Shown: one piece after another, positions 52,501 to 63,200 of the stretch
Layout of the letters: each line of letters begins with the position of its first letter
Position numbering within the stretch: the first letter of the stretch is position 1
Source: Osedax fenrisi
Taxonomy: Eukaryota; Annelida; Polychaeta; Sabellida; Siboglinidae
Direction of reading: 5' to 3'
NCBI GenBank assembly: GCA_964019155.1
Contig: OZ025239.1
Coordinates: 109,744,585-109,808,584, forward strand
DNA: 64,000 nucleotides
Notes under the pieces: generated by a model
Seen by the model: only the letters and a program-made list of their open reading frames with translations
Told to the model about the DNA's origin: nothing
Databases searched by the model: none
Position numbers and translations under genes: made by a program

Positions 52501-52890
52501 TTACGGTAGGTAGGCCTACTATCGAGAACACGGTGGTACTATTGTTCTAACGGTGTGCGCATGTTGTGTAGTGGTCGGTGCGCGTGTGTGTGCGGTGTGT
52601 GTGATCGGTGCGTGTGTGTGTGTTCGTACGTCGACGATACCCGATAACCAGTCCATCGATATCAAGACATCTCGGAATATAACAGAAATAATTCTCGGCA
52701 TCGATTCTCTCTGCCGTAACCTCGTACGTACGGCGTTGTTCCACGTAATGGGTGGTAATGGAGGGTTGTATACAACCATGGCCTCCTTTAGCTTCAGAAG
52801 GAGGCCATGGTACAACTCTATAGACGAGGATATGTCGGTACCCGCGGGTTGTAATATCGCACTCCGTACGGCTATTGTTTAGCGATGTGC
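52501..52890. other. CpG-containing segment with overlapping open frames
   Basis: Open frames on both strands (plus 52553-52882; minus 52815-52519) run through a (GT)n stretch and a hairpin. Base composition is more exon-like than the neighbourhood, but neither frame has a recognisable motif. One may be a small or first exon. Confidence 0.3.
52775..52811. repeat. perfect 14-bp-arm hairpin
   Basis: ACCATGGCCTCCTT and AAGGAGGCCATGGT are exact complements around a 9-base loop (TAGCTTCAG). It is unusually GC-rich for this window. Confidence 0.92.
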
Positions 52891-52954
52891 AGATAGGCCT
52901 ACATTTGAATGTTTTTCTTTTTTTACGTTTTTGAGCATAACAATTACGTAATAA

Positions 52955-53310
52955 CGAGGCGTACTAACTCTTTAGGGGCGTAACTACTCTTTAGGGGCGT
53001 AACTACTCTTTAGGGGCGTAACTACTCTTTAGGGGCGTAACTACTCTTTAGGGGCGTAACTACTCTTTAGAGGCGTAATAACTCTTTGGGGGCGTAACTA
53101 CTCTTTAGGGGCGTACTAACTCTTTAGGGGCGTAATAACTCTTTGGGCGTAACTACTCTTTAGGGGCGTACTAACTCTTTAGGGGCGTAATAACTCTTTG
53201 GGCGTAACTACTCTTTAGGGGCGTAATAACTCTTTAGGGGCGTAATAACTCTTTGGGGGCGTAACTACTCTTTAGGGGCGTAACTACTCTTTAGGGGCGT
53301 AATAACTCTT
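52955..53310. repeat. 19-bp minisatellite, unit TAACTACTCTTTAGGGGCG
   Basis: About 19 copies, with variants ACTAACTC, AATAACTC and loss of GGG. Alternation of variants shows higher-order duplication. Confidence 0.95.
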
Positions 53311-55130
53311 TTTAAATCGAGAACATATTTGCGCTGAAGTAAAGTAATTTCTATGCTCGAAATGAAAAAAGACGCTGCAAACATTCGACTTTCTCCGCCT
53401 CATACACGCTTATACTATACTATATAGTAGGTATATAGCCTATATTGCTATATAGCCTATAGACTGGTGGTGATTAAGTATATATAGAACCATCGATTTA
53501 TAGGTAAAGTACATATCTATGTATAGAACACATACATAGCAAAGAACTTGAGAATTAATAATATAATAGGTCAGATTATATCTGTTCTTGTATTTACATG
53601 TTGATCCTAGGACCTCTATATATATATATATATATATGGAAAGTTGCACATTTCGATATAAGGTTCATATACGAAAGAGGTATGTTTATTAAAGAATAGT
53701 CCATCATCAAATATTGAATCTATATAGGAAAAGAAGTTGGGATGTGGTAGATATTATTTAACATGAGACGCAGAATCTAAGTTAGAAATATTTTAAATGG
53801 TAGTTATTTAATTAGGGGTTAGATAATCATTTAGTTATTCCTAGTTATTTAATTAGGGGTTAATTTGATACGAGTCATACAATTACAGTATTAGCACATT
53901 CGATTAAGATCAAATAGATGTTTGGAGAGTATAGGAGTACTATAGAGTATCTACTATAGAGTATCAACTATAGTTGACTAAAAAAACGATTCAAAATAAA
54001 TGTCACTCGTAAATATTAATAGTGTATATTATGTTTTGTTTGTATCATATTAGAACGAGTGTAAATAACGAGCTATATAGATCAATGTAGGGGACTACAT
54101 CACATTAGGGGCACTGACTTTGAACAGATGTACATTAGAGCGAATATGTGTAATCGTAATGAAGATATGGTTATTTGTAAGGTATACCCATTTTCTTCAT
54201 ACTATAGTATGCCTATAGGTATATAATAATCTCTTTCTTAAATTGGGTTTATCCTATAGGATCATTATTTCAATGATATGTGAGTTAAACAGGGGATACT
54301 ATAGTGTATCGAGTCCCCTATAGGGTCAAACTCAATTGCTATATCGATATTAACAAATTGACAACACATAGGATAAGCTATTACAAAGGTGAACGGTTTT
54401 ATAGAGAGTGACATTTCAGTAGAGTGTCTACGTCTTTGGACGAGTTTGTAGCAGGTAGTAGGTTAACCTATAGGTTATATCTAGTGGTCATTACCTATAG
54501 GTAATATACTAGTATACTAATATACTAGTAAACTAACTATAGTTACAAAGTATGCTTACACTATAGTGTAAGTAACTTACTTATAATTGTAAGCATACTT
54601 TTATAACCTGTTTATATATCTACATAAAGATATCTTTATATAAAATAATATTATTTGAAATTATATAATTTATAATTATAATAAGCAGTATACTGCTTTA
54701 ACATGTGTGTTCGAATAATGGTAATATTTAGATAATAATAACTAGTAATATGTAATTGTGAGTAATATTTATTATATATAGGTTGAATTTAGTGTAATTT
54801 AGTACTTTGTAATCAACACAACAAACGGAATTCCGTTCCTCTTAAGAGAGTGTGTAATACATTTAGTGTATTCCAAAGTATTCCAAATATATGTTGGAAT
54901 GTCAGAAACATGCAGTGTAAGTAAAATTTGTAACCAAAATTATAAATAAAATGTAACAAATTAAATACCTACTCTGTTACTATAGGTTATAAGTACTTAT
55001 AAGTACAGTTTCAGCACTGCTATGCTTAAATATTTTATATATATATATATATATACCTATGGGTATATATATACCGTATATACCGTATACGGTATATAAT
55101 ATACCTATATATATATATATATATATGCGG
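53311..55130. other. non-coding DNA
   Basis: Many short self-complementary CTATAG/TATAGG words. AGTTATTTAATTAGGGGTTA occurs twice at 53800-53865. (AT)n near 55030-55120. No gene. Confidence 0.5.
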
Positions 55131-55245
55131 CTTCGAAGAGACATATATGTCTGATGTGTTATAAGTGTTATTAGGGTTATGATTGAAAACTTCTCATATA
55201 TATCATAAAGGTTCGTGCGAAGACAGGGGTCTCATGGTTATCCTA
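55125..55245 (+). mobile_element. possible diverged SINE 3' fragment
   Basis: GCGGCTTCGAAGAGACAT, then TTATAAGTG and GAAAACTTC, in the order and rough spacing of the SINE 3' body. Like the fragment at 22778 it begins at GCGGCTTCGAAG next to (AT)n. Confidence 0.45.
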
Positions 55246-55355
55246 TGGTTCATAACATTTCAAATAATGTTAAAAATACAACTTGTTTAATGTTTCATTA
55301 TTAATTTTAAGTATAATTAATATTATAATTAATTAAATTGTATAATGATACATAT

Positions 55356-56281
55356 GGTAAAGTAACCGAATACAGACAGAGCCCGAATACGGACACTCTC
55401 GGTATCTCAGAAACCATAAATCCTACAAAAAAATATGTAATGAATAAAATATTCATAATTATATAAATAGTCTAAAAATATATTTTTTATTTTTTAATTA
55501 TTTTAAATATTTCTGATATACCAAATAAACTGATTTTTTTATTACGTTTTTAAATTTATGAAAAAAAAATTCAACTAAAACCTTCTCAAGAATATACAAA
55601 TGTATCGATAAAATATAACATTATATTATTAAAAAATAAAGCATTCTAAAAATTATATATTTAATTTCTATATTTGTTATCAAATATTCATTAAGTTATA
55701 AGCATATATCTAGAGGTCACATAAGTCCATAATAAGGACACCCTAGGTGTCTTAATGCGGACACCCTATAACCAATCAGCGCACAGCGTATGAACTTTTC
55801 TGATTTTCATAAAAATGTCGTGCGTTATAATATTAATACCACCAATAAAGCTAAATCTAAAATTTGTATTATTTAGATACTTAAATTGTATTATTAATTT
55901 AAAAAATAATTAAAATAAATAAATTATTAACTAATTAAATTAGAATAAATTATTCATAACATTAATTATTAATAATGTAATTGTAATTTATCTGATTGAT
56001 TCATCAATAATATATAGTTTATCTAGTGGTAGGCCTATATAGGGTGTCCGTATTATAACACAGGGTGTCCGACGGAAACTGTCCGTATTCGGAAATGGGT
56101 ACCTAATACGGACAGTAATACCCCCATTATCTATGGAATTAAAATATTAAATAACATTTTAAAATCACAATAATATCTATAATCATATAATATTAATATA
56201 TTGTAATTTTTGAATACAAATAATGAGTCATAAAATGTTAAGCCAATTTATTGTTAAAGTGTCCGTATTAGGTTACTTCTC
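55356..56281 (+). mobile_element. GGGGAAAGT / ACGGACA element, copy 5
   Basis: The left end is decayed (GGTAAAGTAACCGAATACAG) and the right end reads TTAGGTTACTTCTC. Full-length homology with 28450-29373, including the central GTGTCCG cluster at 56045-56125. Confidence 0.9.
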
Positions 56282-56549
56282 TATGTAATGAAAACATTTA
56301 TATTATCTGATATGGTTTAATAATTATTATTATATAACGTTTATTCATATATGTAACATATTTCATATTCATTACATTTATAATTCATAAGAAAAAAAAA
56401 CGAATTTAAAAATAAATAAATTAATAATTATTTTATTAATATAATGACGTAAAATATTATAATAATTATAATATATAATATGCCATTATAGTGGCCTGGA
56501 ATATATTATTCTTTACAAGGGGAAATATGAGACTAAAAACACGCCTATA

Positions 56550-56952
56550 CCCAGCAAACAATATATTCGACGCTTTTGGACGCCATGCGCCTAAAAGTTC
56601 CGGAATTAATTCGTCGCTTTGATGACAATTTGCGCCCAAAAGCGTCGAATTATTCTATTATACTTTGGACGCTGTTTCGCCCAATAGCGTCGAATTTGCG
56701 ACGAATTCAATACGATTCTGAACTGAAACGCCCAAAAGCGTCGAATTTGCGACGAATTCAATATGATTCGGAACTGAAGCGCCCAAAATCGTCGAATTTG
56801 CGACGAATTCAATAAGATTCGGAACTGAAGCGCCCAAAAGCGTCGAATTTGCGACGAATATATCGATTCGGAATCAAAGCGTCCAAAAGCGTCGAAAAAG
56901 CGCTCATCAATTCTCAAAAGCGCCCAAACGCGTCGATAAATTGTTTGCTGGG
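56550..56952. mobile_element. CCCAGCAAACA element with 51-bp GCGTCGAATTTGCGAC array
   Basis: CCCAGCAAACAAT at the left and ATTGTTTGCTGGG at the right are perfect inverted ends, flanked by TA. The interior has about five tandem 51-bp units built on CCCAAAAGCGTCGAATTTGC and GACGAATTCAATA; CpG-rich unlike its surroundings. Since 51 is a multiple of three, both strands stay open by chance. Confidence 0.9.
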
Positions 56953-57128
56953 TATATTCTATAAATGTAGTTTAGTTTGTAAACTATAGTTTAATGTATA
57001 AATTCTATGTATAATAGTTTAACCTATTAATTATGTAATTAGCTATTAGCTAATATTAACTACTTAGATAGTAGTCTTATATTTAAAATGTCCTTCAGAA
57101 ATTGGTATTTAGGGTTATAAATTATAAC

Positions 57129-57166
<38 letters not shown>

Positions 57167-57729
57167 ATATATATATATATGATCACGATTAAAATAAGTA
57201 AAAAGCAGGTGAGTGATCTATTAATTTACAATTATCAACAATATTAGAAGTTATTAATAAAATAATTAACTTAATTAAGTTAATTATAAACTTAATATAT
57301 GTGAATATCTTAACAAATCAATGTTACCCTATTTTATAATAAAATAAAAAATATATAGGTTATGTTATCCATAGAGAACGTGACCACTTCGTTCTCTATG
57401 ATGTTACCACTCTAATCATTAGAGTCTAATGTACATATATATAATTATATATCTTCGATCTAATCATAGATAAGGGTATTCTAATTATAAGTATCATCAG
57501 GGTCCCTGATTCAGGGAGTATCTCCCTGGTATCATTCATAGATTTTAATTTGGTATATACAAATATATACTCTAATGTCTATGCTAATATATAAAAATAC
57601 ACATGTACCCAATACAAATATATCGTCACGCCCCTATTAAAGTGACGTCTATACCCTATAGTTTAATTTGCTATTCATTCTTTTAAAATTAATTAATAAC
57701 TTGTATATTATTAATTAATACTTAATAAA
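56953..57729. other. 5' flank of nicalin
   Basis: AT-rich with (AT)n at 57137-57180. An inverted AGAGAACG/CGTTCTCT pair lies at 57372-57400. No TATA box can be singled out in such AT-rich DNA. Confidence 0.45.
57624..57649. promoter_or_regulatory. inverted CGTCAC / GTGACGTC sites upstream of nicalin
   Basis: CGTCAC at 57624-57629 and GTGACGTC at 57642-57649 lie 80-105 bp before the start codon. TGACGT is the core bound by CREB/ATF-type bZIP proteins in animals. A regulatory role is inference only. Confidence 0.3.
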
Positions 57730-57904
57730 ATGTGGGCTGATAGCTTTATTGATTTGTCAGACTTAGCAAAAGGTGCTTTTCCTATGAGCTATATACTTAT
57801 GGTACCCTTACTTATACTTATTTCACCGATTAGTCCAGCAAATGCAGCTCACGATTTTTCAGTTTATCGTATGCAACAATTTGACCTGCAAGGAACTTCT
57901 TATG
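57730..57904 (+). CDS. NCLN: NCLN exon 1
   Basis: ATG at 57730, preceded by AATAAA. Encodes the signal segment MSYILMVPLLILISPISPA and ends in TATG/GTTTAC, phase 1. The frame would stop 27 bases into the intron. Confidence 0.93.
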
Positions 57905-58418
57905 GTTTACATAATATTTATATTACATAAGTATAATTCTTAATAAAAACTTAATATTTTATTAAATTAATACTTTAAATTGAACAGGATCCATTGGTTC
58001 TCTAGTTAATCTCGAAGCAAGAACTATAGATTCTAAAGTGTATACTAGACGATGTATCATCGCAAAATTATCAGAGTTAACAATTGATAAAATACATGAT
58101 TTATCTGCTCAACATGCCGGTGCTTTATTGGTATTATTACCGGAAAATCTGAATAGCTATGGAAGTTCCGAACAAAAAGAGGTTTTATATAATTAAATTA
58201 ATAATTAGGTTATGATTATAAATGTATTCAAATGATCAATTAATATAATATTCATATATTAAATTATATTAAAATCAAAAATGAATATTTTAAATTTTAT
58301 AAAAAAAAATAACTCACTAAATCTCTATTCGAATATATATATATATTATATATTATATATTAACTATTTATTAATTTATAATATTAAATATTATAAATTA
58401 ATAAATAGTTAATATGTA

Positions 58419-58463
<45 letters not shown>

Positions 58464-61400
58464 GAATAGAGATTTAGTGAGTTCATTTTTTTTATCAAAT
58501 TTAAAATATTCATTTTTGATTTGAATATAATTTATTAAGTATTAATCTTAAATATTGGCTTCAACCAAATAATTGTAATATTTTATATAGTGCAACTATA
58601 GGGGTGCTAGTTGATATCAAAATATTATATTATTATATTACTAATAATATTTGAGTATGATTTGTAATTAAATTTATTAATTATATTATATAATGGGTTA
58701 TACATTATTTAACTTATAATATAACTTATATTATATAATATTTGTATGCGGGATTCAGAGTCATAGCCTCAGATAGTTTCAAATATAATAGTATCAGCGC
58801 TCTAGATAACAAAAGTGACGGTTATAAATAGTACCTGAAATTTCGTATACATTTTAGAAATTTGTGTTTTATATTTTATTTATTACTATTTAAAAATGTC
58901 AAATATGATAATTATATAGTATATATTATAAATAAATATATATATATATATTTATATCTACAAAATATAATAATTATGAACAAATAAAATTTATATGAAT
59001 TTCCATGATCTATTTAGAACCTCCTTTTTCGTTATTTAAAACACTCAAGCGATTATATATTTAAATATCTTAGGTTATAACTCTAATAACTCTATCCAGG
59101 TAAAAATTAAATTAATTAAACTAATTATCATGTATAGAATATTACATACTTATATTTGTTTAAGATGTTATTTAGTTAATATATTTATGCCGGTAAAACT
59201 AGATAATATAATATAAACATATATTATTATTGTAAAAACTTATTTTCCAAATTTATTATCCAAATAGTATTAATAGTATTAATTTAATACTATTAAATTT
59301 ACCATACAAATTTTATAAATTAGTTTAAATTATATATTAAAATTGGAATATCATATATAAATTAAGAGAAGTATTAATCAAGTATTATAAATATTATAAT
59401 ATTACTAAAATATCAATAAAAAGAGTTAAACTATTATAATTATAAAAGAACTAAAGTTCTAATTAACACTGATATTTCGTAATCGTTATTAAATTCTATA
59501 GATTTAAAACCACACCCCATTAAAACATCGCCGCCGCCCCCCCTCTCTCTAACTCGCAGGCGTTCGCTTTCCTGGAAGCTCGTCTACTGCAGGAGTCCAT
59601 TCAATACCCGGTATACTTCTCGTACGCGACGCCCAAACTCCTCGAGATGTACGATGACGTTAACCTGAGCGTGAACACCGACAGCGCCGCCAGCGGGGCC
59701 GAAGCTCTGTTCAGTTCCGCTTCGGCGAACGGCTACCAACTGGTCGTCACCGGCACCGCGCCCAAGGCTATCTCGGACTTCAAGCTCATCAATATTCAGG
59801 TTAGCGCCCGGCCCGTAACTATACTTCGTACGGGGTTACGATCAAAAAGGACGAGTTGAGGGTTAAAGGTTACATTTTTAATTACGAAATAAATTTGTAT
59901 AGGCTAACTTTGGGATGTAATGCAGCTAAAAAAAACCAAGCAGTACAAAACTAAACCAATTAAACCAAATAACCCACAAATATATATACAACAAATATAT
60001 ATATATACTATTAAATCGTATTTCAAATTTAACCTTTAACCCTCAACTCTTCCTTTTTGATCGTCTCCCCTTCGTACGCACCACTCGTTATACATTAGCT
60101 AAATGTATCAATACTTGATTTGTTTATATCCCCGAACACTGAACGTTATGTAAACGACTTATTATAGTTTCCTAGATATTGATACCGTGTTCTTCCATTT
60201 ATGTATTCGTTTGACGAAATATTTTTATATTGAGATAATTATATATATAAATTTATTGAAAATATTAAAAATAATTTATTATATAATATTATCTTGAATA
60301 TCACATTTTAATTAAATCATTCTTATTTTTATTTATTTATTCAAATCATTTAATAATATCCATTGGAGTATAATTCTTTAGAAAAATATTAATATACATA
60401 TCGAAGTTATTATTTATATATTTTATAAATATTATACATTATATATATATATTAAAATATGCCAGTGTTCTCGATTAATTCACGTATAAGCTTCAAGCAC
60501 CTGTAACCATAACTAATAAACTCCGCAGGGAAAACTCACAGGATTCGGGGTACAAGAACGTCTACCCACGATCGTTATCATCGCGCACTACGATTCAGCT
60601 GGACTTGTACCAGTAAGTATTGCATCGTCTGTATAACGATGATGTTGAAACATTTAATCACAGACGTCTGTAATAATACGCAACGACGTGAAATAGTAAA
60701 CTAGAATATAAATAATTAAAATTAATAATTATAGTTTTAAACAAAAATAAAAATAAATATAATAGTACAATATTAATATTTATAATAAACATACATTTTC
60801 ACCGCAAATATACGATGATCGTTAACGTTCACTACCCTCTCAGATGTTGTCCAAGGGGGCGGATTCTAATGGTTCCGGAGTAGTGGCCCTTCTCGCCCTC
60901 GCCAGACTGTTCTCCCGTCTGTATTCTCAGGATAAAACTAAGCCTAGGTTACTACCGATCTCTCCTCGATTAGCATTCCCCCCGTACCCTTCCTTCATCA
61001 CTACTTCCACCACCCTATAGGTTCAACCTTGTGTTCCTACTTTCATCTGGTGGAAAAGCTAATTTCATTGGAACCAAGAAATGGATTGAGGATCAAATTG
61101 AAAATTCAGGTTTTTATTAACATTTTTATTTAATTAACTTCTTTTATAGTATTTTTCTAGTCAATTACATCAATGAATTTATAAAGAATACATTGTATCT
61201 ATCTATCTAAAATCTACGTATTTATGAGATAATAACTTTACACAATTATAATACTAACTTAATATACTATACTATGTTGATATATATATTACGATTACAT
61301 TTCACTTATTTTAGAATAGTTAAATCAATATAACTTAAATAACTCTATAATATATAACACACAAAATTATTATATATATATTTAATTTGAATTACTAATC

Positions 61401-63200
61401 CTATACATTATATTAATTTATTGTATTAACTTTTAAAACATGACCTTATTAAATTTAATGAATACAAAATTATGCATATATATATATATTTATAAATATT
61501 TGATTTATTTACATACACAACAACATGCATCGGTTCATAACTACTATTACGTAATCAGATTCCGTAGAGATTCGCCACCTAAACTTCGCGCTCTGTCTGG
61601 ACTCTCTTGGTAGCGGAGACTCCCTTTACTCGCACGTTTCGAAGCCCCCCAAGGAGGGTACCGCCACCTACTCGATTCTGAAGTCTTTGAACGCCTCGTC
61701 TGTACTGTACAGCCGGAAGCCCGTCGAGATGATGCACAAGAAGATCAACCTTCAGTCGGCGCGTAACTGGGAACACGAAAAGTTAGCATTAGATTACTAC
61801 TGAATGAATGAATGAATGTTTATTTATACACAAAAATAACGTTTGACGTTCTCTATTGTGTAAAAAAAATACCTAAAAAAATATAAATCGGTTGAAAATC
61901 ATAAAATTAATTTTTACGAATTAATAACAATAAATTAGATTTAAAATACGAATAATTGATTGTTGTACGAATAACTACTGTTGTAGTAGTTTAGTTTGCT
62001 GTATACACACTTATAGTGTTTGCTATTCGGGTTCGTGATTTAAGGAGATAGCTGAGAGAATATATCTATAATAGTGAACAAATATTTGTATTAGATAATA
62101 TATAATGTATTTAATTATATATATATATACATGAATAATATGTCAAGCCGACCTAAAAATAGCATAAAAGCATCTTTTATGACCTACAACAATAAGATAA
62201 ATCATACAAATATTTATCAATTCAATAATTAATAACTTTTATACACATTTATCTCAAAAAATTTGTTCTCATTTATAAATGTTTTTTTGTAACATATTTC
62301 TGGTTCTATTACTATCCACCTTATTTGTGTATCTAGTAGATACTATCTACATACATGTGTATTACATGTATATCTGTATGTTCAGTGTTGTGAGTTATAT
62401 ACAAATATCTGATTATTGTATATTATGACCAATTTATAAAATAAATAACTTTTTTGAGGAGATATTTATATATGTATATATATAATAAATACATTAGTCA
62501 ATAATAGCTATTCTATTATGTTATAATATGCATACTTTACAATATAAAATTGAAACAATAGAATGTATATCAAAAGAGTTGTTTGAAAAATAATATATTA
62601 TACACTATTGTATTACCTCTATTGTACAATGGGTAGCCTGTCATTACCCCTCAAGGTAGAGGTGACATTTTTAAATTTATAATACATTAAATAAAATCTG
62701 GATATAATAATTCTAAAAAAAAATCATATTTAATAATGAAATAGGTGTAGTGCTGTCTGTATTATAATGCCACTGACTTGAGCTGTAAAAGAGTACAAGG
62801 TATTATTATTATATAGTTATATAAATTAAAAGTAATTTTATACTAAACATATATATATATATACACACATTAATATGTAATAAAGTCTGTTAAATTAACC
62901 CCAACTTCCCCGCCACTCGTTCAGATTCAGTATCAGCCGCCTACCTGCGTTCACTCTCTCTCACTTCAAGTCATCTATGCAACAGGAGCGTAACAGTATC
63001 CTCGACGTATCGTTAGTAGTAGTGGTAGTAGTGGTGTAACCTTCTCGCGACCTTCACGTATAACCTTCACGCGCGCGCACAGGTCGTCGGTTAACGTGAA
63101 GGTGTTGAAGCGTAACATAAAGATTATCGCAGAAGGCCTGGCTAGCTACATGTTCAACAGCACCGATGCCACTGAACACAGTGTATTCGAAGGCAGTCTC
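57730..63200 (+). CDS. NCLN: nicalin (BOS/NOMO complex subunit), exons 1-9, 3' end missing
   Basis: Nicalin is an ER-membrane glycoprotein related to nicastrin and M28 aminopeptidases. With NOMO and TMEM147 it helps multipass proteins insert at the translocon (family knowledge). Nine exons give 435 residues in one frame; every GT-AG junction agrees in phase. Landmarks: a hydrophobic signal segment (about residues 19-40), AAHDFSVYRMQQFDLQGTSYG right after it, RLPTIVIIAHYDSAGLVP, then KGADSNGSGVVALLALARLF, FLLSSGGKANFIGTKKW, PVEMMHKKINLQ and SRLPAFTLSHFKSS. The HYD and ADSNGSG blocks keep the M28 fold, but the catalytic Glu-Glu pair is replaced by the SSGG of nicalins, so no peptidase activity is expected. 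Vertebrate nicalin is about 560 residues, so about 125, including the C-terminal membrane helix, lie beyond the window. Exons are GC-rich against AT-rich introns. Confidence 0.96.
57988..58181 (+). CDS. NCLN: NCLN exon 2
   Basis: Acceptor TTGAACAG, donor AAAGAG/GTTTTA, phase 0 out. Encodes SIGSLVNLEARTIDSK, CIIAKLSELTID and HAGALLVLLPENL. It is more AT-rich than the later exons. Confidence 0.93.
58182..59559. other. NCLN intron 2, with a large palindrome
   Basis: AT-rich, no other gene. The palindrome at 58262-58530 is described separately. Confidence 0.8.
58262..58530. repeat. long AT palindrome in NCLN intron 2
   Basis: Arms of about 120 bp. AATGAATATTTTAAATTT, AACTCACTAAATCTCTATTC and TTAACTATTTATTAATTTAT at the left recur complemented at the right, around a TAATATTAAATATTA centre. 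The right arm carries a longer (AT)n. A candidate cruciform or decayed fold-back transposon. Confidence 0.88.
59560..59799 (+). CDS. NCLN: NCLN exon 3
   Basis: Acceptor AACTCGCAG, donor ATTCAG/GTTAGC, phase 0 in and out. 80 codons: AFAFLEARLLQESIQYPVYF, then ASGAEALFSSASANGYQLVV and TAPKAISDFKLINIQ. Strong G/C at third positions. Confidence 0.95.
59838..60063. mobile_element. MITE with GATGTAATGCAGC core (3), in NCLN intron 3
   Basis: CGATCAAAAAGGACGAGTTG and AGGGTTAAAGGTTACATTT at the left; AAATTTAACCTTTAACCCT and CAACTCTTCCTTTTTGATCG at the right, about 38 bp inverted with few mismatches. The centre has TGGGATGTAATGCAGCTAAA and AAAACTAAACCAATTAAACC. No target duplication resolved. It begins only 39 bp after the exon 3 donor. 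Confidence 0.85.
60064..60528. other. rest of NCLN intron 3
   Basis: AT-rich; nothing else seen. Confidence 0.7.
60529..60612 (+). CDS. NCLN: NCLN exon 4
   Basis: Acceptor CTCCGCAG, donor CCA/GTAAGT. 28 codons containing LPTIVIIAHYDSAGLVP. Confidence 0.95.
60844..60947 (+). CDS. NCLN: NCLN exon 5
   Basis: Acceptor CCCTCTCAG, donor CCTAG/GTTACT, phase 2 out. Encodes KGADSNGSGVVALLALARLF and SRLYSQDKTKP. Confidence 0.95.
61021..61109 (+). CDS. NCLN: NCLN exon 6
   Basis: Acceptor CACCCTATAG, donor TTCAG/GTTTTT, phase 1 out. The preceding intron is only 73 bp. Encodes FNLVFLLSSGGKANFIGTKK and WIEDQIENS. Confidence 0.94.
61110..61567. other. NCLN intron 6
   Basis: AT-rich; no feature. Confidence 0.7.
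61568..61781 (+). CDS. NCLN: NCLN exon 7
   Basis: Acceptor GATTCCGTAG, donor GAAAA/GTTAGC, phase 2 out. Encodes IRHLNFALCLDSLGSGDSLY, SHVSKPPKEGTATYSILKSL and PVEMMHKKINLQSARNWEHE. Confidence 0.95.
61782..62924. other. NCLN intron 7
   Basis: AT-rich. Short TGAATGAATGAATG repeat at 61801-61816. No other gene. Confidence 0.7.
62925..63011 (+). CDS. NCLN: NCLN exon 8
   Basis: Acceptor CTCGTTCAG, donor GTATC/GTTAGT, phase 2 out. Encodes FSISRLPAFTLSHFKSSMQQ and ERNSILDV. Confidence 0.95.
63083..63200 (+). CDS. NCLN: NCLN exon 9
   Basis: Acceptor GCGCGCACAG, donor AGTCTC/GTTAGT, phase 0 out. The preceding intron is only 71 bp. Encodes VNVKVLKRNIKIIAEGLASY and MFNSTDATEHSVFEGSL, with an NST sequon. 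Confidence 0.93.

Noticed and set aside
52519..52882. Protein genes of about 100 codons on either strand
   Set aside because: Opposed frames share the same DNA, include a (GT)n stretch and have no recognisable motif; kept only as an unclear segment.
56576..56917. 79- and 103-codon frames on opposite strands
   Set aside because: Both come from a 51-bp tandem unit whose length is a multiple of three.
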